Source of the DNA: Conoideocrella luteorostrata
Lineage: Eukaryota; Ascomycota; Sordariomycetes; Hypocreales; Clavicipitaceae
Length of the DNA: 64,000 nt
Assembly: GCA_032433595.1 (NCBI GenBank)
Contig: JASWJB010000162.1
Location: forward strand, 1-64,000
Direction of reading: 5' to 3'
The notes under the pieces are model-generated. The model was given only the letters and a program-made list of their open reading frames with translations. It ran no database searches and was not told the DNA's origin. This document shows positions 24,275-37,791 of the stretch, piece after piece (the first letter of the stretch is position 1; each line of letters begins with the position of its first letter). The position numbers and the translations under genes were made by a program.

Positions 24275-25452
24275 TACCATAGTTGCCTAAAACAGCCGGC
24301 ACAAGCGCCGGTCGCAGCTATTGCAGAGCTCTCATGTTTTAGAGCTCTGGACAACCCAGGACAAAACTGTCGAAATCAGTGCCAGCATTCTTCTACTCTG
24401 TACGGAGCACTGCACAATGGCAATAATGTCTTGTTGTCCCCCCCGTTCCTTCCATCTCCGTTTCCCTGTTCAGCTTACTTTTTAGTACTCGGTAACTAGC
24501 TCCAAGCCCTTTTAGCCCCTTGCCTCCTCCATGTTCAGCCGGCTTATCCACCTGGGCACTCACCCGTATCAAAGGCAAAATCAGTACGGCGTAAGCCAAC
24601 CTTGCCAATGCAACGGGTCTGGAAAAGTCGATGCATGTACTCCGTACTCCATACACAGTGCGACAAAAGACAACCCAGAAAACGCCAAGCCATCTTAGTC
24701 TAGCCCTAGCACTTGTTGGCTGCTGTGCCGCCGTGCATGCACTGTTATTTGCCCAGCAATCCTCCTGCGCTCCAATGAGATGATGCGCTGTTTGTCTCTC
24801 CCAACAACCTTGGAAAGTACGGAGTACTCCACAGTCCGTTCCCGCCTGCTCAATTACCAGGTTCCGCTCTGGGCGCTGCAGCTGCGAATAGTACTTGCGC
24901 AAATCGTGGGAATACGGCTGCTTCTGCTCCACATGGCCGCTCACTCCGTCTTCCCTTCCTTTTCGTTTACTAACTAATAACGCCCACGCTAGACGTGTGT
25001 ATCTGAACGGAGTACTTCGTACATGCTTGTGACAGGACGGACAGTCCCTGTCATTGTTCTTGGTCTTCTTACTACACCCTGCGTATGCTCGTCGTTCTTC
25101 GAGCAAGTATATACATTCTGACTCCCCGTCCGTTCTCGACTTCTTTCGTTCACTCTTTCCCTCCGCTACATCTTTCTCTTCCATTTTTTTCCCTTCCATT
25201 CTTCCTTCCTCGCATAGTTTTATCACGCGCATCTCTTCATTGAGTGAACGTGCCGTGTATCGAAAAAGTCCTCGACTAGCACCCGACACAAGCCGCCTGC
25301 GCTACTGTGGCGCTCCTGTCGCCGTCAGTAAGACTAGTGGGTTTGTTGTTCCATTGCACCGTCGTTTACGCTCAACTGCGCATGTGCTTCCTCTACAAGC
25401 AATTTATTCAACTTGATCTAATTGACAAACCTCGATTCTCAAGCCATCCACC

Positions 25453-27299
25453 ATGGCGATCAGCGACGAGGAGAAGAGCTCCAAGATCGAGGTTCCCGGG
25501 TCTCCTGAGGTCGGAGAACTCGCTGGCGGCCACGGTAATTCTGACGGCTTGCACCGCAAACTCAACAATCGTCAGATTCAGCTGGTAGCCATTGGTGGTT
25601 CCATTGGTACGGCGCTCTTCGTTAGTATCGGGACCGGTCTCGCGAAGGGTGGTCCTGGCAGTTTACTAATTGCCTTCACCTTGTACTCACTGGTTCTCGC
25701 ATGTGTCAACAATGCCGTCGCTGAAATGACAGTTCTGATGCCTGTTTCCGGTGGCTTCATTCGACTGGCTGGCCACTGGGTTGACGATGCTCTTGGCTTC
25801 ATGGCCGGTTGGAATTTCTTCATCTATGAAGCTCTTCTAATTCCTTTCGAGATTACAGCCATCAATCTCGTACTCTCCTACTGGAATGAGAAGATCGCCG
25901 AGCCTGGTCCCACTGCCGGCATTTGTATTGGAGTGATTATATTGTACTCGTAAGATTGAACCTTTTAGGGGGGTGCGAAGAGAATCGGCGCGTTGGCCAA
26001 TTCCTAAGATGGCTTTGTTCAACTCTATGCTATGTCTCTTCCGCCCATTCTCTTTTGCCTCCCACGTGAAATGATCGTCCCCATACTAACAGTATTATGT
26101 ACAATTGCAGTTTAATCAACATTCTCGCCGTCCGTGCCTACGGTGAAGCTGAGTTTTGGCTCTCCGGGGGTAAGGTAATCCTTCTCTTCATGCTGTTCTT
26201 CTACACCTTCATAACCATGGTCGGCGGCAATCCGCAACACGATTCCTACGGATTTCGATACTGGAAAGAACCTGGCGCCTTCGCCACTTACAATGGCTCC
26301 GACGGAGACAAAGGGCGCTTTGAAGGTTTTCTTGGCTCTCTGTGGAGCGCGGGCTTCGCTGTTGTTGGACCGGAATATGTCTCCATGGTTGCCGCCGAAG
26401 CCAAGCGTCCCCGTATTTACATCAAAACGGCATTCAAAACAATTTACTGGAGATTTGGTCTCTTCTTTTTTGGGAGCGCTTTATGTGTTGGCATTGTCAT
26501 CCCCTACAACTTCCCGGATTTGGTATCAATTCTCAAGGGTACGTCAGGTGATACTACAACCGCGGCCGCATCACCATACGTCATGTCCATGAAGCTGCTT
26601 GGCATCAGTGTTCTGCCTGATATTGTGAATGCGCTAATGTTAACATCCATTTTTTCGGCTGGAAACACGTACACCTACTGTGCGACTCGTTCTCTCTACG
26701 GTCTTGCCCTTGAGGGTCGAGCTCCCGCCTTCTTGCGCAAGACTTGGAGTAACGGTGTTCCCATATACTGCTTCTGTATCGTTATATGCTTCTCGTTCCT
26801 GTCCTTCCTGCAAGTCGGAAACGGCTCAAAGAAGGTCGTGGGGTGGCTTGTAGATCTCATTACAGCCGGCGGCATCATCGATTATTTGGTCATGAACGTT
26901 ACCTTCCTCTTCTATTACCGCGCTTGCAAAGTTCAACGTGTCGACCGCAGGACTCTGCCATACTACGGACGGTTCCAACCGTACGGCACGTACATTGCTC
27001 TCTTTGTTCAGACTATAGTAGTCATCTTCTACGGGTACACAGCTTTCACTCCCTGGAGCGTCGAAAATTTCTTCAGAAGTTACACTATGCAGCTTTTGGC
27101 GCCCATTTTATTCTTTGGCTGGAAGTTCATCAAGCGCACTCGCGCCGTTAAACCACATGAGGCTGATCTTGTATGGGAGCGACCTGTCATTGACCGATAC
27201 GAGGCTAGCTTCACGCATCCACCTATTGGTTTCTGGACTGAAATGGGTCGTGTAGTAGGAATCAACCGAAAGAGCAAGCAACATCAGATGGATGAATAA
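25453..27299 (+). CDS. amino acid permease (APC superfamily, fungal AAT/YAT family)
   Basis: Two exons, 25453-25949 and 26111-27299, joined across a 161-nt intron with a CTAAC-type branch site 20 nt before the acceptor, give 561 residues. The product is a proton-coupled amino acid importer of the plasma membrane. The N-terminal cytosolic tail ends in LNNRQIQLVAIGGSIGTALF, the TM1 signature of the family. About twelve hydrophobic segments follow, including PVSGGFIRLAGHWVDDALGF and the TM10-region IDYLVMNVTFLFYYRAC. The block GGNPQHDSYGFRYWKEPGAF is the loop typical of fungal amino acid permeases. The sequence recalls the INDA1-like group of filamentous fungi, but substrate range cannot be deduced. 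The ATG has a good context (CACCATGG). A long pyrimidine tract precedes it. Confidence 0.9.
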
Positions 27300-30208
27300 A
27301 ATGCATTCGCTGCTATTCTGGCGCTAAAACCATGTGCCTCGTTTTCAATTTGGTTGGCATAGTAGGGATGCCTGGCGCGAACAGCTGTGTCGAATTGGTT
27401 TTTATTATTTTTTTAAATTTCCTGTGGCCTTGGTGAACATCAAGACATGCGCCGACAGGGCATCATCGACTTGTACGATTTTAAGATATGGTTCTTGAGC
27501 TGATAGTCCTAGGCGCTGATGTTTATTGCTTGGAAAGGACATATACCCAGATATGAAGAATTGATTATATCATGACCATTTCTCTAATATTATTGTACAC
27601 TATTCAACTTATTGTGACATCACGTGCAAGCCTAAACGTGATAATCATCGACGTATTGAATTCGCGAAGCCACAACAGTTGTTTGCATCCCGCCTGGGAC
27701 AGCATGAAAAAAGTCTCTCTACCCCATTCGCCTAGGACGCGGCTTCCGTTACACTATGGAGTATAACTCCTATCTTCCCCAGATTCCGCTAGACCAGCAT
27801 GAAACATATTTGCGTTGTATTTTGGACGTTCACTACGATACATTTTCATCGGGCCTCTTTAATTCGTTGAGACTGGCTCGCTCCTCCATCATGCCCTTCT
27901 CAAGCCATGACCTTGGCCTGCAATTAGATTTGGCAGCATGCTACGTAGTATACATCTGAACAACAATACCTGTCTCGATCGTCAATTACCCCTCGCGAAA
28001 TTTAGATTAATGTGTCATGTAGCATTAGTGCATTAGTCTCCGAAGACCTGCAAAAGCGTGGTAGCCAGTCACAATTAGTGGCATTATTCATGCACATTAG
28101 GCGTGGGAGGATGAAACCCGATCACCGAGCGATGTCCGTTGGTGTGGCGCTCTGATCACCACTGCGTCGGAACGCTTAGCGTGTAGATAGGGATAGAGTA
28201 GAGGGGCTTTCATATCTCTCCGTTGCTATGTATACTTTCTATACTGTAGTATATCTAGTATACAGTATACTGTATAGACAGCAATCAAGGAGGGAGGGTC
28301 TTTCTTGCGGGAACCAAAGCAGACCAATCCAGGAAAGGAGAAGATGATGCAAACCGTACATATGCACCTTGCAAACTCACTCCGGCGATGTACACAGTAA
28401 AAACCACAAGCCTTTGTACTGCGACTTTCAGTTAATACAAGGTGGACCTGGTTCAGAATCAGTCAAAGGTGACTGGGGCAAGGGTAAGGATATGATGCGG
28501 TTGAATTTTGTTGACGGGCTCTATTGATGCTCTTTTTTAAACTATAGTTGCTTCGCCAGCCACGACCTGATCATGACGAAATGAAGATACGTGATGCCGC
28601 TACCGGATGCCAGTGTGATGGCTTGCAATCACGTCGCCACAGAGAAAGGAGACATTTGGTGCGGTATCGGATTAGTCTAGTTTTATTGAGCGAAGACCAT
28701 GGCCGATAAGCTAGTCTGGCTGGATAAGGTTGGCAAGATATCGGTATCAGAGTGAAATCACGAAACAGCTCAGCTTGGAGGATGTCCAGTATGTGAGCAG
28801 TGTAGGGGAGTGTTCTCGTGAGAGCCCAGTAGTCTGTAGAAACGGGATATTTCTTGAGGCTTCTAGTTGGTTCGCTTAGGGATTGTATTCGTGTACGGTT
28901 TGAATTATGGTCCGTTGTGAGCTCGTTTCGTTGTAAGGATAGTGAACCTATTGTTAATGCTGTTGTTTGACCCGTTGTTTTACATTCAGTTAGGTTAGGT
29001 GTCTTAATGAGTGTGCACAAGACATAAACCAAGAATAGAAGGGAAGCATTTAGCAGAGATTGGCCACTTGAATTTCAACACCGTACCGTGAGTGTCCATA
29101 AACAAGACAAACCTCGAGTTGGCGCCAGGTGCTTCTTATAAAGCGAATGAGGTGAAACAATATGTCAAAACTCTTTACAGGAGGTGATGGTATATTATTC
29201 TAGCCCTAAAGAACGAGGCTGTGGATCTTTCACCAGTGACTTCGGGTAAGATTGGTGACTACATGGTTAAAGCCCCTCTACTTTGTGCGACAACACCAGC
29301 CGGCTGCATAGTCTATTGTTTTATCCATCAGAGCATCTCTCTCCGACGAAAAGTGGCAACACTATGACGAGCTGATGATAAGAGTACTTCACAGATAGAA
29401 TCGCAAGAAGATCAAATTTGGTGACAAGTTGCGATGCATTGCTCTCTTGACGAAGCATATACTCTACTGAGACAATAAAATGGCTTGAGAATTCTACTAT
29501 TGTCTTCGACGGTTTTCAGTAACGCTGGAGTTTCTCGCTACCTTAAATAGCGTGACGTACTCCTGCAGTAATCTGGATTTTTAATGCTTCTTCAATTTCG
29601 TCTAAAGAAGAGACAGTCTTGTCAGTGAGTACAAAAATAATTTGGCAAAGGGGTCTCGTGACGATTGCAGAACGACGGAAGTTGCGGTAGAAAAAAGCCG
29701 ACCCTTGCCATCATTTAGCGGAAGATATCATGACACTCTCATCTTTCCAGCCCTGCTAGAGTCTACAGCAGCAAAGTCAGCTTTATCAAGGGTAGCTCGA
29801 CCACCTCCACCGCCGTCGCCAGAATAAAACACAGAGAAGTAAAGTGCAATGAAACTGGGTCGTTGATAGTTACTGACAATTCTATTCGAGTTCTATTCTA
29901 CCGCACCGTCATCCCTGAGCCAGTCTGGTCTTCCCAAGTTCAGCTAGCAGGGGTCCTCCAATCCCTCCATTGGAGTTTCGGAAGATCTGTTGGGCTAAAT
30001 TTATCGTCTTCATCTAGCGTAGAAGGCCATTTCTATCGGTAGCCCGAGCATGCGACCATATCCCAGAACGCATCGCAGCTCTCAAAACTTTTACCATCCC
30101 TCACATTACCATACAAAGGAAAATTATAAAATATGTGCAAATACCGCAAGACACAAAGTACCGGAAAGCTGTCATATTATTACAGCCACATATGGGGTAT
30201 GAACTCGC
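27300..30208. other. 2.9-kb convergent intergenic region
   Basis: Lies between the 3' ends of the permease and elongation factor 3 genes. No gene can be supported; the 153-residue minus-strand frame at 28571-29032 has no recognisable features. An AT-rich inverted repeat built on TATACTGTA/TACAGTATA lies at about 28230-28285. Confidence 0.5.
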
Positions 30209-33200
30209 TTAAAGGTCGTCCTCATCGCTGAAAACCTCCTCACCACGCTTGCGGCGGGCCATACGGTCTGTGAGGACATGTTAACACAAACGGCTTGCAA
30301 ATCTTGAAATGGGGACATGATTCGTAGCTTACCCTTCTTCTTCTTACGCAGCTCGGAAGAAGTCAACTTAGCCTTCTTCTTGGTGCTGACAATTTTGTTG
30401 CCCATAGCATCGAACTTTTCCTCCTCACCGTCGTCATCTCCCTTGAGACGAGGGCCAGAACCCTGGCCGGAGACCCAATTGTGACCGGAGGGAGTCATCT
30501 TGCCGTCCATGACAGCCCAGACTTCCTCGGTCAAGTCCTTAGTGAACTCAGCAGAGTGGGTAATGATAATGACACCACCTTCAAACTTCTTCAAAGCCTT
30601 AGACAAGGCACCGAGAGAGTCTCGGTCAAGGTAGTTAGTAGGTTCATCAAGGACGATCAAGTGAGGTCGCTGCCACGAACAAGCGGCAAGGACAGTCTTG
30701 ACACGCTGACCACCAGACAGACCACGCATACGAGAGTGAGAGACAAGTTCGGCATCAAGACCGAAGTTGGCGCAGTGAGCCTCGATCTCCTTTCGGACCA
30801 GAGGGCGGAACTGACCAGAGGCAAGGGCCTCCTTCATATCAACATCAGCAACCATCTTTTGGTGAGACGCCAGAAGCTCGTTACGGGGCAGCCAGACGTT
30901 GTCGGCAGACATCATAGGAGTCCAGCGCTCGTTCTTCATACCAACGTTCTCACCGATGGCGCACGAGCACTCGTACTCATAACTGTTCTTGAACTTTCTG
31001 CGGGAGTTGATACCAATGATACGACGTTGTGTGCCCTCGATTCTGAACACCTTGTCCATGGCTTTCTCATCATCTTCAGTGATAATCTTGTTAGCACGGT
31101 CCATGGTCTCACGATCCTCACCAGTCTGGAAACGCCATTGGATGTACTCGGACGGGGTCGAGTCCAGGTGGTTATCGATGTGGGCGAAAGCATGTTGCTT
31201 GATGTAAGCGATACGGATATTCTCGTGCTGGTAGATTTCACCTTGAGTGGGGATGAGCTCGCCAGTCAAGACATTGATCAAAGTAGACTTGCCAGCGCCG
31301 TTGGGACCGATGACAGCAATACGGGATCCCAGGGAGCACTGGAAAGTGATATCTGCGATCTGGGGCTTGGAGGTACCGGGATACTGGAAGGACATCTTCG
31401 TGGCACGCAAGATAGCCTTTGCCTTAGTCTTGACACCTTCAAGGAAACCGGGCTCAGGGAAGCTGAACTCTATCTCAGAGGCACCAAGCTCGTAGTATGA
31501 CTTGGCAGAGGGGACTCGCTTGACGAACTCGGCCAAGTTGCCTCTATAACGCTTGAGCTTGAAACGCTCGTAGTGAACGATGTGCTGGCAGACATTGTCA
31601 AGGAAGCTAGAGTCATGGGAAACGATGATGGAAGTGCAAGGAGAGTCGACAAGATATTGCTCAAGCCATTTGACATTCTTGACATCCAAGTGATTGGTGG
31701 GCTCATCGAGCAACAGAATATCAGGGGCTTCGAAGACGGCACGGCACAAGGCAAGCTTCATCTTCCAACCACCAGACAGCGCACTGATCTCGCCAGAAAT
31801 CATACCGTCAGTGAAGCCGAACTCAGTCAATTGCTTCTCGACATCCGCCTGCGAGGTTGAGACGCCAGCCTCGCCGAGCTTCTTCATAGTCCACTCAATA
31901 GTAGTCATCTCAGTGTCGGCAGAGTCAAGGTCGTGCTCGACGAAGACGGTTTTGACTTCGCTCTGCTTGGGGAAACCCTCCACCTGCTCGTTATTGATGG
32001 CGCGCATCAAAGTGGATTTTCCAGAACCGTTGGGACCGCAGAGACCGTAGCGCTGACCACGCTTAAGACGGAGATGAGTCTGGTTGAGGAGAATCTTGGC
32101 ACCGTAGGCCAGAGAGAAGGTGCAGTTGCAGAGATCCTCACCCTCCTCCTCATCAGGCTCAACCTCATTCTCCTCGGCAGCGCCGGGAGAAGCGCGTCTG
32201 CGGAGAGCGTCAACGGTGGCTTCAGCGTTGTCAATACCAGTAATAACGGCAATGTAGGCCTTCAGGTTGTCAACCCAAACAGCGTTTTCAGACTCCTTCT
32301 CATCAACAAGCTGGCCAGCCATAGCAGCAATGTACTCGGCAACAGGGCCCATCTTCTCTAAGTAAGAGCCATACTTGGGAGTAAGAAGGTCCTTAAGCTT
32401 GCCGAGGACAATCTTCAGATCACCATCATTACGAGCTTCGGGAATTTTGCCATCGACGACGTGGCCAACTCGAGTAATGGTGTCCAAAGCCTGCTTGGTC
32501 TTCTCACGGGCTTCGGGGTCAGCCAAGTTGTCGTAGTTCTTCTGCAAGCCTGGCATCATCTTGGGCAAGAAAGGGGCGACAATGTTGGGATCGTCTACAA
32601 GCTTGCACATATTGTCAACAATAACAGCAGCCTTTCGTTTAATTCCAGTCTCGCGCTCAGCCAGACCACGATCCAGAAGAGGAACCATGAGGGCCAAAGT
32701 AGGCTCCTGAACTTCGGTGACAAAAGTAGTAGCACCGAGCAAGTGAACAGTCTCGGGAACGTTCTCAGGCTTAGCAATACACTTGATCAGCTCAGGAATA
32801 AAGCGCTCAATATCTCTGTTGACGATGAGTTGGCAGATCTGCTCCATGGTCTTGTAGGCACGCTCCTTGACTTCCTTCTTGGTGTCCCACATAGCTTCGG
32901 AGACAACGGGGATCAAGTCAGGCACACGGAAGGCGAGTTGGGCAGGAGCGGTCTTGATGAGGACGTCAATGAAGTCCAGAGCAGCCATCTTCTCAGGCCA
33001 CTTCTGAGCGGTACGAATAGACTCCATGATAGATGGCAGGGCAGCCTTGCAAGCATTGCCGTTAATGGCGCCAGCAATGGCGCTGACAGCGCTAGTGGCA
33101 GCGTTCTTGACAGCAGTGATCTTGTCACCAACGGCGGCAAGGACGCTAGGTAGGAGGACAATAAGATAGGGCTCAACGTTGGCAGAAACCTCAGAGTAGG

Positions 33201-33718
33201 AGGCAATGGCTGCAATGGCAACGCAAGCCTGCTCACGGGCCACAGCATCCTTTTTGTTGGCGAGGTTCTTTTTCAGACTATCAATGGTCCTGCAGGTGAA
33301 ACATTAGTCATTTGAATACATTCAAAATGTGACATGGCATGTGGCCACTTGGCGCACGACTGTGTTATAATCAAGCACTCTCACCACTACAACCGCACAA
33401 TGATATATTTCAGCGAGATCGATAGGGGTTTGTGTTGCAATGGGGGTGCCTTGGTGGGGGGGGGGGGGTTACCACTGCAAGAACAAAAAAAAAACTTCTC
33501 CGACGTGGCGGGGTGTCCGCTAAGCGCCGATGACAAGAATTAGAGCATGCCAATATAATTACATACTTGTTGGGAACATCCTGGTCTTCGATGCGACCGT
33601 TGATGAAACTGGCCAACTGGTTGGCGGAGTCCTTGATGTCAGCCGCCTCCTTGGAGACGGTGAGCTTCTGGAAGAGCTCATCAAGGACCTGGGTTGACTG
33701 GGCGTTCTCGGAAGGCAT
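30209..33718 (-). CDS. YEF3: translation elongation factor 3 (EF-3), ABC-F ATPase
   Basis: Three exons, 33718-33567, 33289-30333 and 30267-30209, give 1055 residues (yeast EF-3 has 1044). Introns are 277 nt (donor GTATGT) and 65 nt (donor GTAAGC), and phase is exact at both. EF-3 is the fungus-specific ribosomal ATPase that helps release E-site tRNA during elongation. The N-terminal 320 residues are HEAT-type helical repeats. The first ABC domain has Walker [10 protein letters not shown] (about 467), signature LSGGW (about 554) and Walker [12 protein letters not shown]. The second has GPNGAGKST (about 709), LSGGQ (about 907) and [12 protein letters not shown], with the chromodomain-like insertion between. 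The tail [18 protein letters not shown] is Lys/Arg-rich and then acidic. Codon use looks strongly biased, as expected for a highly expressed gene, and this opens long shadow frames on the other strand. Confidence 0.97.
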
Positions 33719-36700
33719 GATGTCGGGTATCGGGAATTGGGATGCAAGAACTCGGTATATAAATCTTCGAAATGGATAACAGACAGAGCTCTAAAACGAT
33801 TGAACGTCTGTTGAGATCTATCTAGACACGAATGTCTTTCTTCTCACGTAAAGCCCACAGAGACGATGGAGGGGTCGACCCTGCTCTATCGAGGCTTTTT
33901 CCTTTGGCCAGGGAGGCGGGGGCTGTTCCTAGGGTGATCCAAAGAACAACTCGACAAACAAATAATAAGGACTATTTTGGAGGATTAGTCCGCGGCTCGT
34001 CTTGGAAAACGACGACCAGAAACGATGATGAAGGAGAAGGGTAAAATGAGGAGGATACGGAGGTGGAGGGAAAAGAAACACTGGGGGCTTTGAGGAGGGT
34101 GGACAGATTTATGTGTCCCTGGCCTCCACAACGTTTTTTTCCCTTTCTCTTTGCTTTGGGTGTTGGGGTGCGGCGCTAAGTTCCGGGCGGATGAAAAAAA
34201 TTCACATCCTGCCCCTCTATCTGGTTGATGAGCAGGGCTTATCGGGCTTTATCGGAACTAGCTAAGCCTAATGAGGTAAGATGGCGAAAGCGGTGAGTCG
34301 CCGTGGTGTGCCGGCCAGCCAGCCCTTCAATGATTTGGCTTTGCAGGCTTTTGGTGGCGTTCTGGTTGGATGTCCCAAGGTTCTGCAGTGAGGTGAGCCA
34401 AATATGGATGTCCGTGACATTTGCTGTTTGACATGAGAGACAATCCAAAAGGAGCAAAGGAAAGACCACTGTGGTCAGCGTGGATAAACCTGATTGCACA
34501 GCTTTAGGCAAAACAACGCCTAGTGTTTTCTGGCCCGGCATGTTCATGGCGTTCCGCCTTTGAAACAAAAAGGTCCGCTGCTGAGCAAGCAGAGCAAGCC
34601 TCAAGATAACGAGCAGCCTCTTGTCACCGTGCCACGCATACTATTAGATCCACTCGATAATACGGAGACATAGCAGAGATGCAGCTACATCACTGTTAGT
34701 CGGGCTTGAGTTGAGTACAAGTGCATTAGCAACGTGATGGTAGACTTGAAGGTCTGATGCGATGGCTTCAGCACGGGGTCCCCCTGTCCCGTCTTTCTCA
34801 GTATCAGAAAACATGGTAGCTAAGCCTACGACAGAATACAGATAGTTCTACACTGTCGAGTACATCTCCTGATGAGCGATATCGGTAACTCGCGCTGCAG
34901 ATAGTTCGCCTATTCTATATGATGCGCATTACCACAATATTTAAATTCACGGAGTCAAAGTCAAACTAAGGTTCGTGCTACGCAGAGCGCTGTTCGGTTA
35001 CGATTTGGCCACTCTACCAAAAATAGAATTCTTAAGTACTCCGTACAGGCCCCCCGCGTCCGACTTTAACAAATTGAGTGCTGTTTATTCTACCTCCGAT
35101 ATTTCCCTAATAATCACGTCTTTATAGCTCTGCCCGACAAAAATGCATCAGTATGGTTCCAAGTACATCCCGAGGTACGTATACCCGTAGTTACTATTCT
35201 CTGTGAGCACGAGCATCTTCACCCTGTAAGCAAAGATTTACAGAGGCTCCGCCATGTGACAGAATACATATTTAGTGATATTCTTGCCTGAAATTGATTA
35301 TAAAGGGCTCCATTACTGAAGAAGCCCCAGTGCCACATGCACCCCGTTGGCACCAGGCACTTTGGCTGAAATCCACAATCTATTAGACTCGACTTTAACT
35401 ACCACGACCTGACAGCAGAGAACCCGGTGATCGGATGCAGGATGAGCCGTGTCACTAGCTGTGGCTATGTCCATGCCCGTTGTAGCCCATGGACTATGAA
35501 TACACTTCGGCAGCTGTCTCATGCGGGACTCCATGTTTTTCTCACGACTAGCCACGAAATGCATATTGGAAACTTCCTCCTGGTCCTCTTCAGCGAACCC
35601 TACTTTCGTTCGCTATTATGAACCTCAAGAACAGGTGATCACTTCTAACGGGTTGATAATAAAAGCAAAGGAAAATAAAGCCATTGATGCTTCTCATTTC
35701 CTCCTAACTGCCGATAAACGCCCAACGCAAATCGTGATTTGGCTTTACCAAGCAGAAGTTGTGCGGGTCTTCAAATTCATCCTGAAACTCCATCACATTT
35801 TCATACGCTGGCTGCAGTCATGGTTTATTTTCCAGAGTCTTCCGTCACACTTACAAATTTGTTCATACATGCTATCAGGATACATTACCTGTGCATATAT
35901 TTTAGTAGTAAATGACTTTCAAAACATCTACGTAAAGCCCAAGCTAAGGACACGAAAGACAAGCGCGCGAAATAGGGAACACACATGGCCTGGAAGCGAA
36001 CAGTTTCTAGGTTGTCCTTACCAAACTCGTTCTCGCTTGTATCTCAGGCCCTAGCGCCCGGAGCTTCACTTAATCTAATATAGACTGCATTAGTATCTCG
36101 TTTATATCACCTTGCTGTTGTGCTGGATTGGTGTTGTCGAATGGTAAGCAGTACACGCCACCACAATAATTCGCAAATCCAAACCTAACAGCAGTAGCCT
36201 CTGAATGCCAGGCGCCAACGGGCTCTGCGGAATCTGTCCAATGGCATCGCTAACCAGAGACTAGCCACGTCCATATTCGCGTCGCAGGCTATTGCCGTAG
36301 ACCTGACCACAAAAGAATATTGATTATTACATAAAGACGGCTTTCTCAATGGATTTACCCGATCATTAAGAGCTATTGACAGAAGCCCAAGTCAAGACAT
36401 CCATGCTACATTTTGTGGTTGACTTTGAGACACTTGACGGCGGGGTACACCCGCCATCCCTGGCTGTGGGTACAGCTGGCAACCTATGACATTGGAATTG
36501 TCACCGAGATGCCCTGCAACTAACCTGGCTCAAACATTACACAACCTCCTGCCGCCCGTCAGAATATTGCTGCATAGTCCTTTATCCCTCTTTTACCCTC
36601 ATAGATCTTTGCTGTGGATTCATCTTGAGATTTGCCATACTTGCCCGCATCGCATTAATTTGTCTCCGAGCAATACCCTGCCTCTGTCCCCACCGTACTG

Positions 36701-36915
36701 TCATATCATTCACAGCACTACGGAGTACACACACCTGATAAGACATCATATAAAGCTCCATATTAAGTTTCGGTCATCTCCCCAAGTCCCCCCTTCGGTT
36801 ACGCTGATGTTCGAGATACCTTCATCAGGTATTTGAACGAAATTTCCGAATTATACACAAACATTCGTCACAACCATCAACGCGCCATTTTGCACAGTAC
36901 GAAAGCAGCAAAAGG
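33719..36915. other. 3.2-kb divergent intergenic region, EF-3 to macrodomain gene
   Basis: Contains the EF-3 promoter and leader on the left and the macrodomain leader on the right. Frames here are under 180 codons, and none has recognisable features. TACTCCGTA/TACGGAGTA words occur near 35037 and 36720. Confidence 0.5.
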
Positions 36916-37616
36916 ATGTCTGTCAAGACACTTTCAGACATACCCACCATTACTCAGCTCTACCAATCCTCTGCTCTTCGAAGGGCTGTGTCCTCTTCGT
37001 CCTCTTCTTTCCTTCCCTCGGCATCCATCAACTCGCGCGTCGGCCTCATTCGTGGTGACATTACTAAACTCGAGCTCGATGCGATCGTAAATGCCGCCAA
37101 CTCCTCACTCCTTGGAGGTGGAGGCGTCGACGGAGCTATTCATCGCGCTGCCGGTCCTAGCCTGAAGTTCGAATGTAGCGAATTTGGAGGTTGCTCTACA
37201 GGAGATGCAGTGATTACGGGGGGTTATGAGCTGCCTGCCAAACATGTTATTCATACCGTTGGTCCCGTCTTCAGCAACAGCAATCCTCAGCGAAGTGAAG
37301 AGTCTCTTAGAAGCTGCTATGAGAAGAGCTTGAACTTAGCTGCATCCAAGGGCATCAAAACAATTGCTTTCAGCGGTATTAGCACGGGAGTCTACGGGTA
37401 TCCAAGCATGGGTGCAGCTGAGGTTGCTTGCGAGACCGTGAGAAGATTCCTTGGAAGCGATGGTGGTGCTTTAGAGAAGGTGATATTCGTCACATTCGAA
37501 CAGAAAGATGTAGCAGCTTACAATGACGTGCTTCCGTAAGTAGCCAATTAGTATTTCCTCTCCATGGCATCAACTAAATAAATCGCAGAAAATACTTCCC
37601 CCCCACGGAGAACTGA
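36916..37616 (+). CDS. macrodomain protein, MacroD-type ADP-ribose deacylase
   Basis: Two exons, 36916-37535 and a 28-nt terminal exon 37589-37616, are joined across a 53-nt intron (donor GTAAGT, branch CTAAA, acceptor CAG), giving 215 residues. The last exon encodes the ending KYFPPTEN. Macrodomains of this class hydrolyse O-acetyl-ADP-ribose and remove mono-ADP-ribose from acidic side chains. The diagnostic MacroD motifs are present: RGDITKLELDAIVNAANSS, then GGGGVDGAIHRAAG (residues 59-80 overall) and GISTGVYGYP (154-163). The fold spans about residues 41-210. Without splicing the frame would end one codon after the donor site, so reading straight through loses only the tail. Expected location is cytosol or mitochondrion; no confident targeting signal. 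Confidence 0.92.
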
Positions 37617-37791
37617 ATAATGGGTAGGATGTCATGCGGAAAAGACTTCAGGGATTTAAGTTGCATCAAACACGCGTTGGGATTGTATTGCAATGGAAAT
37701 CCGCTCAAGCAGTGCAGCCAACATTCGTAAGGAAAGCGACTAAAGAGCTATCCAAAATAAAAATAAATATGAATATAACACTCCGGTCACT

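Larger units (their letters stand above)
18097..25452. other. 7.3-kb gene-poor region with decayed repeats
   Basis: No gene that I can support in 7.3 kb. Frames such as 20266-20814 (+) and 24393-25289 (-) lack start context, introns or recognisable features. The block contains one copy of a 290-bp dispersed repeat (23381-23671), an 83-bp inverted-repeat element (24192-24274) and several TACGGAGTA/TACTCCGTA words. The last 350 bases are strongly pyrimidine-rich (25130-25230) and probably belong to the promoter of the permease. Confidence 0.55.

Noticed and set aside
24393..25289. 298-codon minus-strand frame upstream of the permease
   Set aside because: No recognisable domain; composition reflects the pyrimidine-rich promoter tract read in reverse (Lys/Glu-rich run).
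28230..28285. AT-rich palindromic cluster of TATACTGTA/TACAGTATA
   Set aside because: Short, low-complexity and isolated; no evidence of an element or regulatory role.
30481..31500. 339-codon plus-strand frame opposite EF-3
   Set aside because: It is antisense to the conserved ABC domains; strong codon bias in EF-3 removes stops from the other strand. The 230-codon frame at 32461-33153 has the same cause.
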